The notes: a model not told the origin generated them from the letters alone. A stretch of 64,000 nt of DNA from Verrucomicrobiales bacterium (GCA_029213005.1 JARGPI010000006.1:124001-188000), one strand, 5' to 3'; shown: positions 47,047 through 55,978, counted from the stretch's first letter. Numbers and translations: made by a program.

Positions 47047-47961
47047 ATGAACCAAAATTCTGATTCGATTTACGTCAAACTAGTGGAAGCTCCACTTTAC
47101 CAGACCTATAAAAAGGCCTTTCGCGACGCAACGTCTTTGAATTTGAAGCTGATTCCCGCCTCCGCAGACGGAACCATCGCCCCACAGGAAAATACCTATC
47201 TCAATCCGTTCTGCGACCACATCAACGACGCCCGGTCGGCATGCGGCGGATGCCTGAAAGCCGACAAGTGCATCAAAAACTCTCCACGCGACAATGCGAC
47301 CACAATCACATGCTTTGCCGGGATGAGAGAAACCGCGATCCCGATTCGGTCCGGTAATCAAACGGTCGCCTACCTCACGACCGGACAAGTTTTCACCGAA
47401 ACTCCGGACCCCACGTTGTTCTCCCAAATAGAACAGGAACTGCGGCCCGTTAGTGATAATGAGTCATCAGAGGACCTCAAGGAGATGTGGGAAAGCACTC
47501 CTCAGTTGTCGATGGAAAAGTATCTCGGCGCTGTTACCATATTGGCATCTTTCGGACTACAACTTTCCGAGCTACTGAACCGCATTGTCATCGAGAAAAC
47601 GACGACAGAGCCAGATATCGTCACCAAAGCAAAACGGTATATTAACGCCAATTTGGAGGATAAAATCACCCTCGAAAAGACGGCTCAACACGCCGGGATC
47701 AGCTCCTACTACTTTTGCAAACTTTTCAAACAGCATACCGGCATGACTCTCACGGAGTATATCAACCGTCGCAGGGTGGAATGGGCAAAAAGACAGCTTT
47801 TGGATCCTAGATCCAGAATTACTGAAATCGCCTACGATGTCGGTTTTCAGTCTCTTTCCCAGTTTAACCGGAGTTTTTCGAAATATACCGGCATGTCGCC
47901 CTCCCAGTTCCGGAAAAGCCAGACTGTCCAGAGGGTCAGCGATGCGAAGATCGCTGCCTGA
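47047..47961 (+). CDS. AraC-family regulator with PocR sensory domain
   Basis: 304 residues. The N-terminal PocR domain (about 1-160) shows the cysteine spacing of the family: FCDHINDARSACGGCLKAD, then an ITCFAGM block. PocR was named for the regulator of propanediol/cobalamin genes and is thought to bind a small hydrocarbon derivative. The C-terminal AraC HTH pair (about 195-295) is complete, with AQHAGISSYYFCKLFKQHTG and ITEIAYDVGFQSLSQFNRSF. It stands apart from a target operon, so its regulon is unknown. It lies 117 bp after the NarL-type regulator. Confidence 0.92.
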   Translation: MNQNSDSIYVKLVEAPLYQTYKKAFRDATSLNLKLIPASADGTIAPQENTYLNPFCDHINDARSACGGCLKADKCIKNSPRDNATTITCFAGMRETAIPIRSGNQTVAYLTTGQVFTETPDPTLFSQIEQELRPVSDNESSEDLKEMWESTPQLSMEKYLGAVTILASFGLQLSELLNRIVIEKTTTEPDIVTKAKRYINANLEDKITLEKTAQHAGISSYYFCKLFKQHTGMTLTEYINRRRVEWAKRQLLDPRSRITEIAYDVGFQSLSQFNRSFSKYTGMSPSQFRKSQTVQRVSDAKIAA

Positions 47962-47996
47962 GGTCGGCCAGGCTTTACCGTCGGGATGAGGCGAAT

Positions 47997-48260
47997 CTAT
48001 TCCTCCGGCTCTTCATCGAGAGCTACCCGGTTCCGGGCAATCTCGTAGTCACTGATCAGCCTCTCCAGCTGCTCTTCGAACTGATTGGAAATACTGAACA
48101 AATCACTGACTCGCTCGGCGAAACTGTTGAGCTTCAGGTCATCTTCGATCACTAACGACAGCTCGGCCAGTCTCTCGATACGGGCTTTTGCTCTAAAGGA
48201 CATTTGTTTGAATTGCTCCAAATGAGTATTCATTTCCTTTATCTTTTGTTCTTTTTCCAT
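47997..48260 (-). CDS. Small coiled-coil protein
   Basis: 87 residues from ATG 48260 (MEKEQKIKEMNTHLEQFKQM). The frame is open upstream to 48335 but that part looks like random coding. Nearly all of it is predicted helix with heptad-like hydrophobics (LEQFKQMSFRAKARIERLAELSL), rich in E, K and R, with an acidic end (ALDEEPEE). No signal peptide. I do not recognise the family. Just downstream is the AraC gene, converging; upstream is the DUF2721 gene. Confidence 0.55.
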   Translation of the reverse strand: MEKEQKIKEMNTHLEQFKQMSFRAKARIERLAELSLVIEDDLKLNSFAERVSDLFSISNQFEEQLERLISDYEIARNRVALDEEPEE

Positions 48261-48370
48261 ACCTAACTGTATATCAGTATCGATGCCAACGCTCCCAGCC
48301 CCCTTTGCGCCGTCGGTATATGGAAAGAACAGCACCCCACACCGCCCCTAGTGTGCATTTTGCACTAGAG

Positions 48371-48396
48371 GAATACCGGTTTCTGCAAGGAAATCA
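48371..48396 (-). repeat. 3'-end repeat copy A, at the stop of the DUF2721 gene
   Basis: On the minus strand the stop codon TGA of the DUF2721 gene begins a stretch of about 26 bases ending AGAAACCGGTATTC. Copy B follows the stop of the neighbouring SGNH hydrolase gene (48884-48909). The shared core AGAAACCGGTAT is identical, and about 20 of 24 aligned positions match. It has no obvious stem. Confidence 0.6.
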
Positions 48397-48834
48397 GTTA
48401 TCTCCCTCTTCAACACGGTCGAGCAGCACCTTGAGGGCGCCACCGGAAAACCAGATCTCGAAAACGAGGATGATCAGCGATCCACCCATCAGGATAAGTG
48501 CCACTAGAAACGTCCACACCCCGAGGGTGGTGAGGTCAAATAAGATTGAGACCATCGAGACGACACATAGAGCAAGACTGCTTGACCCCAGAAGTTGCAT
48601 CCAGCGAATCAATACGAGACGCTTTCTCAAATTTTCAATCTGAGCCCGCAGAGTCTCGTCGCGACGTTCCAGCCAATCCTGATGCAATTTACGAATCAGC
48701 GCTGCCAGATGCAGGAAGCGATTCGTATAGGAAAGAAATAGCAAACTCACTGCGGGAAAGAGCAGAGCGGGAGTTGATATATCAACTCCCGAAAGAGAAT
48801 TCATCGCAGCTGAGATTATAACAATATCAGTCAT
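48394..48834 (-). CDS. DUF2721 membrane protein
   Basis: 146 residues. The N-terminal block ISTPALLFPAVSLLFLSYTNRFLHLAALIR (read as two overlapping parts) is the DUF2721 signature: a membrane helix, a short SYTNR-x-L turn, then a cytoplasmic helix pair with LIRKLH. Two further hydrophobic segments follow (about 77-97 and 102-128). Family function is unknown. A direct repeat of about 24-26 bp overlaps its stop codon and another its upstream neighbour's stop, so this gene may have been inserted or duplicated with that end. Confidence 0.85.
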   Translation of the reverse strand: MTDIVIISAAMNSLSGVDISTPALLFPAVSLLFLSYTNRFLHLAALIRKLHQDWLERRDETLRAQIENLRKRLVLIRWMQLLGSSSLALCVVSMVSILFDLTTLGVWTFLVALILMGGSLIILVFEIWFSGGALKVLLDRVEEGDN

Positions 48835-48883
48835 TCGGAACTAATTACGCACTTCCCTCTGGAAAGACCGCAAAAAGCTGAAA

Positions 48884-48909
48884 GGATACCGGTTTCTCAA
48901 CGCAAATCA
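48884..48909 (-). repeat. 3'-end repeat copy B, at the stop of the SGNH hydrolase gene
   Basis: On the minus strand the stop TGA of the SGNH hydrolase gene begins the stretch TGATTTGCGTTGAGAAACC and onwards, ending GGTATCC. It matches copy A from the stop codon to the end, including the 12-bp core AGAAACCGGTAT. Confidence 0.6.
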
Positions 48910-49659
48910 ATCCGCCATCAGCTCCGTCACTTTACTCTCAATAGCCTTCGACCAAATCTCATAGCCAGCGGCATTGGGATGAAGCAGATCCGGCATAATT
49001 TCGCGGGACAGAGTTCCGTCTTCCTCCAGAAATTTCTCATTAATGTCCATAAAATAGACCTGCTTATCATCGGCCAGCTCGGCAATCAGTTGATTTGCCT
49101 TCTCATTCTTTTTCCGCTTTGGATCCATCGCGTCCGCTCCCCGGGGAAAAATAGCGAGTATCAGAATTTTCATCTGAGGCTGTTTCTTTTTAAGGAGTTG
49201 AACAATTTCAGCTACACCCTGAGCGGTTTCTTCAGCCGAACTGGAGTAAACCGCACCGCCGTGCTCCGACATCGCCCGACCTTCGTGCCCCGTGTTGTTG
49301 GTCCCGATCATCAAAACCGTAAGTTTAGGCTTCAAGCCGTCGTAGTTTCCGTTCTGAAGACGCCACAGAATATGCTCCGTGCGGTCGCCACCGATCCCGA
49401 AATTCGCTGCTCCCAGGGGCGCCCAGTATTTCTGCCAGGCCACTTTACCTTTGCCATTCCAACCCGCAGTGATCGAATCTCCAAGGAAAACGAGAGGCGC
49501 TTTGCCTTGTTTTGAGATGTCGTTAAACAGCTCATGCATTTTCTCCTTTCCGGGATGGGGAGAAGGAGTCACCGCGAGGCTTTTAGCTGCGTCCTGCCCG
49601 AATCCGATCGAGGTCAGGCCCAGCAGACAAAGTTGAAAAAATAGGAATGTGGTTTTCAT
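48907..49659 (-). CDS. SGNH/GDSL hydrolase, PAF-acetylhydrolase-like
   Basis: 250 residues with a signal peptide (MKTTFLFFQLCLLGLTSIGFGQ). All four SGNH blocks are present: FLGDSITAGW (block I, serine), FGIGGDRTEH (II, glycine), MIGTNNTG (III, asparagine) and DLLHPNAAGY (V, Asp and His). The layout matches the PAF acetylhydrolase 1B catalytic-subunit type common in PVC secretomes. It probably deacylates glycans or lipids. Expression is probably independent; the amidohydrolase gene upstream ends 50 bp before. Confidence 0.92.
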   Translation of the reverse strand: MKTTFLFFQLCLLGLTSIGFGQDAAKSLAVTPSPHPGKEKMHELFNDISKQGKAPLVFLGDSITAGWNGKGKVAWQKYWAPLGAANFGIGGDRTEHILWRLQNGNYDGLKPKLTVLMIGTNNTGHEGRAMSEHGGAVYSSSAEETAQGVAEIVQLLKKKQPQMKILILAIFPRGADAMDPKRKKNEKANQLIAELADDKQVYFMDINEKFLEEDGTLSREIMPDLLHPNAAGYEIWSKAIESKVTELMAD

Positions 49660-49709
49660 ACCCAGTTAACGCATTGTGGAGCGCCCGCTTCAAGACCGGC
49701 ATTGCGGAG

Positions 49710-52346
49710 TTATTTTACCTCCTGCCAACGCTGCCAGGCCAAGCCCGGTGTTTCGGTGCGGAACCGATAGATACACCGATTCTCTACCTCCGTGATATAA
49801 ACCGTTTTCCCGTCCGGCCCTCCAAAACACAGATTACTGGGCATGGCACCCGGCAATTCAATCCGCTTTAAAATTTCGCCATCCGGAGAGGCGATTAACA
49901 CCACCCCGGCACCATGGCGGGTAATATAGAGATTCCCATCGACATCGCAGCGCAAACCATCCAAACCAAAGTCGTCAAAGGTCAGCAGAACTTTCTCGTT
50001 CGACAGTCCGTCTTCCCCGAGAGTATAGGAAAGAATTCTCTGCTGTTTACTTTCCGCAACATAGAGAGTCTTCCCGTCCGGGCTGACTTCGATACCGTTA
50101 GTGGTTCCCTTCCCGTCGGCCAATTGCGTCACGATACCTTTGGTCGAGATCTTCCAGAGAGCGCCATCGCCATTCTTCCAGTCGGGATCGCTGGCATAGA
50201 GAGTCCCGTCAGATGCGATCGCAATGTCATTGGGTTGATGCATCGCTGGTTCGTGGGCAAACACACTGACGGCCCGGGTTTCGGGATCGACTTTCAAAAT
50301 ATTGTGCCCGGTGTAATCGGCGATAAACATCTCCCCTTTCCGGTTAAAGCGTATTCCGTTCCCGGTACTCCCTTCGGGCAACTTCAACCAGGTTTCGGCT
50401 TTTCCATCGGTGGTGACCCGGCCGATCGTTCCCTGTTCGCTAAAATTTACAGCATACAGATTCCCCTCAGCATCACAGGCCGGCCCTTCGATCCCGCCAG
50501 TGAATAAACCCGGACGGGTATAGGGAGTCACCACACCCATCTCATCCCGATCAAAAACGACCTTACCTCCCAGCCAGGTCTTTTGAACCTGAATATCCCG
50601 GATTACCTCGACATCGCATTCCAGAATATCGCGATCCAGCAAGACAAAGTCGGCGAGTTTCCCTGCCTCGAGAGAACCTTTCTCTTTTTCCTCAAAGGAC
50701 AGAAAAGCATTGTTGATCGTATAGAGACGCAACGCCTGCTCCCTGCTTATTTTCTGTTCGGGGTGCAGACTACCCTCCATCCAGCGGGGTTGACGAGTCA
50801 GAGCAGCCCACATTCCCAGAAACGGATTGTAAGGATTCACTGCGCGGAGACTCCCTATTTTCTGCATGTGATCAGACCCGCCACCTATCACTACCCCTTT
50901 TTCGAACAGGGTCTGATAGGGTTGAAACCAGGTAAGGCGCTCCTCACCGAAATGATGATTCAACGTACTACCGTCGAGATAGAGCCAGGCGGGTTGCAAA
51001 TCTGCGACGATCCCGTACTTCGCCATTTTATTGATCGCATCTTCACTCATAAAATTGCAGTGAGTGACGCAGGGACGCTTATCAGAGACCGGGAAATGAT
51101 CATCGGCAATTTTCGCATAAGCGTTAACCAGAGTTTCCACCGCCCCGTCGCCCACTGCGTGAGCCGTGAATTGCAACCCACGTTCCAGAGCCGCTTTAGC
51201 TCCCTCGAACACCATTTCGGGGTCACTACGGAACACGCCCCGATATTCCGGATCGGTAATCCCGTATCCCTCACTGATTCCCCAGGGCTGTAACATATAG
51301 GCACTTCCCGTTAGCATCCCCCCGTCGAGAAAGACCTTCACGCCTCGCAACCAGAGCCGATTATTATACTGATGTAGCGGATGAGCCACATAGGAATCCA
51401 GTCTCTTTTCGATATCCTCAACCGATCCTCCAAGACTGAGACCTTTGTAGAGATAGACCCGACAGGAAAGACGGCCATCTTTCAGCAAATGTTCATACAT
51501 GCGGATTCCACTATCACTGGCCGCCCGGTCGGACACGCCGGTAATCCCCACGCTATTGTAATCACGAAACAAAGCCGCGAGCCGGTCGGCACGCGTTTCG
51601 AATGATGGAGAAGACGTGCGTGGCGGCATTTTGAAAATCCCTCCGGCGTTTCTAATGATTCCGGTCAGCTTTCCGGTTTTAGGATCTTTCTCCAGTATCT
51701 TGTTGCTCCCCTCCGGCAGGACGTAGGATTCGTCAATACCGGAAAGTTCCAGCGCCTTCGAATTACCTACCGCATCGGGACCGGTCCGAAACACGACCGG
51801 TGTCCCGGGGGCCGCCCGATCGAGCTCTTTCCGCGTGGGATAACGACGCTCCCTCAAACGGGTGATAAAGACCTGAGACATCTGAATCCACTCGCCTTCT
51901 TCTACTTCCTTTGCGCGACGCTTGACGTATTTCAGAACATCAGAAATGGTTTCGAAATCCGGTATCTTATGATCCGCCTCATACATTGAAGCCCCGGTCG
52001 CATGAACATGAGAATCAATTAGTCCGGGAATCACCGTCCCCCCATTCAGATCGATGACTTGTTCGGAACGATACATTTCGATCTCCTGATTACTTCCGAT
52101 CGCGACAATCCGATCCCCCCGAACCGCCATGGCCTCAGCAATCGAAAACTCACTATCTACCGTAATGATTTTGCCGTTAGTTAATACCAGATCCACCTTT
52201 TCCTGAGCTCCGGCAACCCCCAGACCGATCAAGCAAAGCGCCAATAAGATAGACTGTACCCTGTACAATCCCGGACTGTACAGGGTACAGTTTGAAATGG
52301 TACCCGGTACAATCCCCAGAACAGAATTTCGACTTTTTGATTTCAT
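49710..52346 (-). CDS. Secreted amidohydrolase fused to SMP-30-like beta-propeller
   Basis: 878 residues. After a 46-residue signal-like N terminus comes the amidohydrolase-3 (YtcJ-like) domain, about 50-600: the metal pair H113-x-H115 (DSHVHATG), VFLDGG and HAVGDGA, VTHCNFM, and GGGSDHMQKIGSLRAVNPYNPF (in two parts). From about 620 a six-bladed SMP-30/gluconolactonase-like propeller follows (GPACDAEGNLYAVNFSE, NGIRFNRKGEMFIADY, DGTLYASDP). Amide or carbamate hydrolase and lactonase-like parts in one polypeptide are unusual. Repeat locus 4 encodes residues 12-31, splitting the KSKSR start from the hydrophobic core of the signal peptide (SILLALCLIGLGVAGA). The sodium symporter gene ends 9 bp upstream, so the pair is one operon. 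Confidence 0.85.
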   Translation of the reverse strand: MKSKSRNSVLGIVPGTISNCTLYSPGLYRVQSILLALCLIGLGVAGAQEKVDLVLTNGKIITVDSEFSIAEAMAVRGDRIVAIGSNQEIEMYRSEQVIDLNGGTVIPGLIDSHVHATGASMYEADHKIPDFETISDVLKYVKRRAKEVEEGEWIQMSQVFITRLRERRYPTRKELDRAAPGTPVVFRTGPDAVGNSKALELSGIDESYVLPEGSNKILEKDPKTGKLTGIIRNAGGIFKMPPRTSSPSFETRADRLAALFRDYNSVGITGVSDRAASDSGIRMYEHLLKDGRLSCRVYLYKGLSLGGSVEDIEKRLDSYVAHPLHQYNNRLWLRGVKVFLDGGMLTGSAYMLQPWGISEGYGITDPEYRGVFRSDPEMVFEGAKAALERGLQFTAHAVGDGAVETLVNAYAKIADDHFPVSDKRPCVTHCNFMSEDAINKMAKYGIVADLQPAWLYLDGSTLNHHFGEERLTWFQPYQTLFEKGVVIGGGSDHMQKIGSLRAVNPYNPFLGMWAALTRQPRWMEGSLHPEQKISREQALRLYTINNAFLSFEEKEKGSLEAGKLADFVLLDRDILECDVEVIRDIQVQKTWLGGKVVFDRDEMGVVTPYTRPGLFTGGIEGPACDAEGNLYAVNFSEQGTIGRVTTDGKAETWLKLPEGSTGNGIRFNRKGEMFIADYTGHNILKVDPETRAVSVFAHEPAMHQPNDIAIASDGTLYASDPDWKNGDGALWKISTKGIVTQLADGKGTTNGIEVSPDGKTLYVAESKQQRILSYTLGEDGLSNEKVLLTFDDFGLDGLRCDVDGNLYITRHGAGVVLIASPDGEILKRIELPGAMPSNLCFGGPDGKTVYITEVENRCIYRFRTETPGLAWQRWQEVK
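52255..52311. repeat. GTAC-dyad repeat array, locus 4 (three units, inside coding sequence)
   Basis: Units TGTACCCTGTACA (52255-52267), TGTACAGGGTACA (52277-52289) and GGTACCCGGTACA (52299-52311) lie at a 22-bp pitch with spacers ATCCCGGAC and GTTTGAAAT. The middle unit is inverted. The array lies within the amidohydrolase gene and encodes 20 residues between the basic start and the hydrophobic core of its signal peptide. Confidence 0.9.
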
Positions 52347-52355
52347 AGTTATTTG

Positions 52356-54497
52356 TCAGGCTCCGATCCCCGCAAGCCACATTAGTAATCCAATCACAAC
52401 AAAACACACTCCAACCGCAGCGAGAAACCCGATGATATCTTTAGGTTTCGGCCGCATAAATTCCCAGTCCGTTCCCGGAAGGAGCCGTCGATCGTCGAAA
52501 CGGTTCGGATCCGCATAGGACGCTTCCAGGTTGGCCTTGTCCTTCGCCGGATCGGCGATCACCTCGGTTTTCATCTTGGCATAATACCGATCCAGCGCTT
52601 CGCGGGAATTTCGTTTAGTAAAGAAACTGGCAACGACCAACACGATAAACGGTAGCAACAGGCGGGTCGGTAAGCGCAAGGTCTCCAGAGTCGCTTTTGA
52701 AGCCCGGCTCAAATCAATGCCCAGTAACCGGTAGATCAGAAAATCAACTTTAAACGTGCCACTCCCTTCCATCGGCCCATCGTATCGCTGGATCAAAGTT
52801 GTGGTATTTCCCTTACTGATCTCATCGATTGTGACCAGCTTTGTTCCAGCGACAGGCTTGACACCGCCGCTCCAGAATATACCGGAACCACCGGTTTTCA
52901 GCACCACCTGAATGGGATCACCTACATTACCGATCGGTGGTTCGGGCCCCAATTTCTTTAGAAGAATTTCATCTCCGTCTTGGCGGGCCGCATTCGTCGC
53001 CTCAATCCATGCTTCGTGTTTTGCCACATCAGCAGCCGTTGCCTCCCGGGTAATGGTTCGGGTCACCACATCGGTGGTTTGGGTCAACCCGGGACTGGTT
53101 TTTAGTCCGGGAATACTGGAAAGAATCGTCGGCAGCACAAAAAAGAATAAAAGGGAAAAACCGACCGTGATCCAGACAGCGGTTCGATTAACCCGGCGCC
53201 AATACATCCCGAGCCAGAAAGGTGCCGCAAATAGAATCGGTAGTTCGACGGCAAGCTTGAACTGCCCGAACACATCGCCCATTGAAACCGCCACAATCGA
53301 TGCCCCGACTATAATGATGAGACCGGTGAGACGCGCCACCAGAAGGTATTTCTTCTCCGTGGCATTTCCCTCGAAATAAGCAGCATAGACATTCCGGGTG
53401 ATCAGCCCCGATGTCACAATCATGTAGGTATCAGCGGAACTCATCATCGCCGCCAGTAGGCAGGCCAGCATTAAACCGACGAGCCCCAGATTAAGGGGGC
53501 CTAGAATCTCCCGTGCCGCGACTCCCCAGACATGATCGGGATTCGCAGCCAGTGAGGCATTACCAGCGAGGAGAGCGAGAGCGATCAGAGCCGTTAAAGC
53601 CCAACCTACGGTGCAGAGCCGTTTCAGGAAATTCCCCACCACGAGACCGATTCTGGCTTCGTCCTCGCTTTTCGCGGAACCTCCACCCGTGGCTATGAAG
53701 TGGGGCTGCACCACAATACCGATCAAAACCAGCAAGGTCAGTGAAATGATATACTGTGGCGGAAACTCCCCCGCGCTGGGACCGGAAAACAGTCCGAAGT
53801 AGTCTGCGGAAACCCGGTCATGAAGAATCGTGAATCCATCGAAAACCGTCATCGTCGCGGGATCTCCGAATTCTTTCACCAGCGCCCAGAGCCCGAAGGG
53901 AATCAATAATATCGAAAGTATTATAATGAAAACTCCCTGAGCCAGGTCAGTCCAGTATGCGGCGGTGAGACCGCCGAGCACACCGTATAAAATGACAATC
54001 AGCGCAATGGCCGGAATCAATACATATTTCAACTCCATCCCGAAAAACTGATCGGTCCCGATGAGGGGGGCCGCGAATGAGGCGATCGCGGTGAACATCG
54101 CCGAGAGGTAGTACATATAGAAAACAATCGCAAAAGCGGAGTAGGCAGCTCCGAGCCCCTTCGATTCGTATCGCTCCACAAACCAGTCCCCCAGCGTGAG
54201 GTGACGCATCCGCCGATACCACACCGCTGTGATCCAATAGATCGGAGTCACAAAAAGCCACATCAATGCCGACCAAACCCCACTCAGACCACTGGTCCAG
54301 CAAGTCCGCCCTACCGTGACGGGCTCGTGAGCGCCGGTTCCCGCGCCGAAGGCGGCAAAAGTCTGGAGTAGCTTTCCGAACCCCCGACCACCCATGAAGT
54401 AGTCTTCCTGGCCTTTGACCCGCCGCATCGCCCAGATCCCGATGGCGATCATTCCGATAAAATAGCAAAACAGGACAACGAGATCAGCGGTGGTCAT
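52356..54497 (-). CDS. Sodium:solute symporter (SSS family)
   Basis: 713 residues from ATG 54497; a GTG at 54515 would add six. About 13 hydrophobic segments with the SSS patterns near the start (DYFMGGRGFGKLLQTFAAFGAGTGAHE), GLTAAYWTDLAQGVFIIILSI and MMSSADTYMIVTSGLI. A soluble insert of about 120 residues (MWIEATNAARQDGD to GSGTFKVDF) lies between late helices. Substrates are co-transported with Na+; the substrate is not readable but should match the downstream hydrolase. Its stop is 9 bp before that gene. Confidence 0.92.
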   Translation of the reverse strand: MTTADLVVLFCYFIGMIAIGIWAMRRVKGQEDYFMGGRGFGKLLQTFAAFGAGTGAHEPVTVGRTCWTSGLSGVWSALMWLFVTPIYWITAVWYRRMRHLTLGDWFVERYESKGLGAAYSAFAIVFYMYYLSAMFTAIASFAAPLIGTDQFFGMELKYVLIPAIALIVILYGVLGGLTAAYWTDLAQGVFIIILSILLIPFGLWALVKEFGDPATMTVFDGFTILHDRVSADYFGLFSGPSAGEFPPQYIISLTLLVLIGIVVQPHFIATGGGSAKSEDEARIGLVVGNFLKRLCTVGWALTALIALALLAGNASLAANPDHVWGVAAREILGPLNLGLVGLMLACLLAAMMSSADTYMIVTSGLITRNVYAAYFEGNATEKKYLLVARLTGLIIIVGASIVAVSMGDVFGQFKLAVELPILFAAPFWLGMYWRRVNRTAVWITVGFSLLFFFVLPTILSSIPGLKTSPGLTQTTDVVTRTITREATAADVAKHEAWIEATNAARQDGDEILLKKLGPEPPIGNVGDPIQVVLKTGGSGIFWSGGVKPVAGTKLVTIDEISKGNTTTLIQRYDGPMEGSGTFKVDFLIYRLLGIDLSRASKATLETLRLPTRLLLPFIVLVVASFFTKRNSREALDRYYAKMKTEVIADPAKDKANLEASYADPNRFDDRRLLPGTDWEFMRPKPKDIIGFLAAVGVCFVVIGLLMWLAGIGA

Positions 54498-54582
54498 AGA
54501 AGCGAGTTCTATCACAAGTCCGGCATTTTCACCATTTTGTAGACCGCGCGTTCGCGCTGATTTCGGCCCGATAACGTGACCC

Positions 54583-54613
54583 GCAAAAAAAAGCTCCGCT
54601 TTCGCGGAGCTTT
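54583..54613 (-). terminator. Rho-independent terminator of the DUF1232-like gene
   Basis: A perfect 10-bp stem, AAAGCTCCGC (54590-54599) with GCGGAGCTTT (54604-54613), closes a 4-nt loop. On the minus strand it is followed by a T-run (six or more). It lies 40 bp after the stop at 54654. Confidence 0.9.
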
Positions 54614-54653
54614 AAAACCAAAACAGGTAACTTGATAAGGTTTAAATAAAAAA

Positions 54654-54947
54654 TCAGCTATCGATGACCTCGCCTTTAGCTTCTTTTGTCTCGTCTTTTT
54701 TACCACGGCCGAAGAGCGCACCGATATCGAGTCCAAAGTAAGCAAAGCAACTGATCAAAATTGCGGCCGCGCCGGCTTCGTCCAGGTTACCGACGAATGG
54801 AAGGTTATCAGGGATCAACTCAATAAAACCCGCGGTCGGATTAATAAGGTAGGCTCCGCATGCGACGCCTACGAGTGCCACGACGACTGACGCGATTGGA
54901 TTTCGCTTTTGGTCAGGTGGGTTGGTATTTTTTGGGTCTTCGTTCAT
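54654..54947 (-). CDS. DUF1232-like small membrane protein
   Basis: 97 residues. A charged, proline-rich N terminus (MNEDPKNTNPPDQKRNP) leads to two hydrophobic segments, about 18-35 and 57-75. The link YLINPTAGFIELIPDNLPFVGNLDEAGA resembles the DUF1232 core (quoted in parts: INPTAGFIELIPDNLP and VGNLDEAGA, against the family IxPIDLIPDxIPxxGxxDD). The C terminus is very acidic/basic. Function unknown. It has its own terminator and stands between the symporter and an SGNH hydrolase. Confidence 0.65.
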   Translation of the reverse strand: MNEDPKNTNPPDQKRNPIASVVVALVGVACGAYLINPTAGFIELIPDNLPFVGNLDEAGAAAILISCFAYFGLDIGALFGRGKKDETKEAKGEVIDS

Positions 54948-55042
54948 GGATACTAATGTGACGGATATTCAGCTTAGTTAGCGATTATAAAAAGATATTC
55001 TCATTGTAACCTGTTTTCGCCAAACCACCTATTGTTTTCAAC

Positions 55043-55978
55043 TCACGGGAGCAGTTGATCGATTTCCCTCTGAATCGCCGCAGCCTTGCTCTGCGCCTCC
55101 TTTAGCGGAAGCCCCGCCCGCGTTCCGGGACGTTTGTGGCCGCAGTGGGTCAACCACGCATCCCGAAGAATGACCTGCCGCTTTGCGACCAGTTTCTCCA
55201 ATTCCGCAGGGACCGCTTTTTCCGACTCTATTTTCCACTGCGATAACAGCCGATCGGCGATGATGCGATGCCCCTCTTCATCAAAATGCACGCCGTCACC
55301 CGACATCACAAAATCCGGATCGGAGCGCCGTTTCTGAGTTGTGTAATCCACCATGGGAGTCCGGACATCAATCACGAGCTCGACCCGTTCGTCATTCAGA
55401 CCGGTGAGCCAGTCGGAGAACTCAGCGAGAACCGAATCGTAATCTTCATAAATCGCTTTCCACGAAAATTCCGCTGCGTCAGCGGGTAAAAGCACTCCCT
55501 TTTTCGCCATCGGCTTCGGATCAAAAGGAGGTGGAGTCAGCAAAATCAATTTGGCCCCGGAATCGTGAACTTTCTTAATCAGGGAGGTCATCCCCTCGCG
55601 ATAGGCGGTAAACCTCTCGGCACTCGGCGGGTAATACATTCCATCATTCATCCCATAAGCTGCGATAACGACATCCGGCTCCGTTTTTTGGAGAACCCGC
55701 TCGAGCCGTTCGTGGACACAGGGCCGGGGAAAGGGATGGGCTGGCTCCGACAACCCGCTCGCGGTTTCGCTCGGTAGCCCAACATTGAGGATTTCCAGCT
55801 CAAGATCGGGACGGTGGACCGCCATCGCCGCCTCGATGTAATTGACATAATGGGCCGCGTAGGTATTGGAATCGCCAATAAAGACGACCCGGTCACCCTG
55901 TTTAAATAACGGACTTTCCTCCGCCCAACAGAAGGAAAACCCCAGACAAACAACGATCAGGAGCCGACAAATGATCAT
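55043..55978 (-). CDS. SGNH/GDSL hydrolase
   Basis: 311 residues with a signal peptide (MIICRLLIVVCLGFSFCWA). Blocks are VFIGDSNTYAAHY (serine), NVGLPSETASG (glycine), AAYGMNDGMYY (asparagine) and GDGVHFDEEGHRI (Asp and His). It is of the same superfamily as 48907 but with only low similarity. A C-terminal region from about 250 (LEKLVAKRQVILRDAWLTHCGHKRPG, in parts) is an added helical segment. It probably deacylates a polysaccharide. It diverges from the DUF1549 operon with 118 bp between starts. Confidence 0.88.
   Translation of the reverse strand: MIICRLLIVVCLGFSFCWAEESPLFKQGDRVVFIGDSNTYAAHYVNYIEAAMAVHRPDLELEILNVGLPSETASGLSEPAHPFPRPCVHERLERVLQKTEPDVVIAAYGMNDGMYYPPSAERFTAYREGMTSLIKKVHDSGAKLILLTPPPFDPKPMAKKGVLLPADAAEFSWKAIYEDYDSVLAEFSDWLTGLNDERVELVIDVRTPMVDYTTQKRRSDPDFVMSGDGVHFDEEGHRIIADRLLSQWKIESEKAVPAELEKLVAKRQVILRDAWLTHCGHKRPGTRAGLPLKEAQSKAAAIQREIDQLLP

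Noticed and set aside
54947..55042. Possible small gene between the DUF1232-like and SGNH genes
   Set aside because: 96 bp, AT-rich, no start-stop frame of useful length; likely holds only the promoter of the DUF1232-like gene and the end of the SGNH gene.
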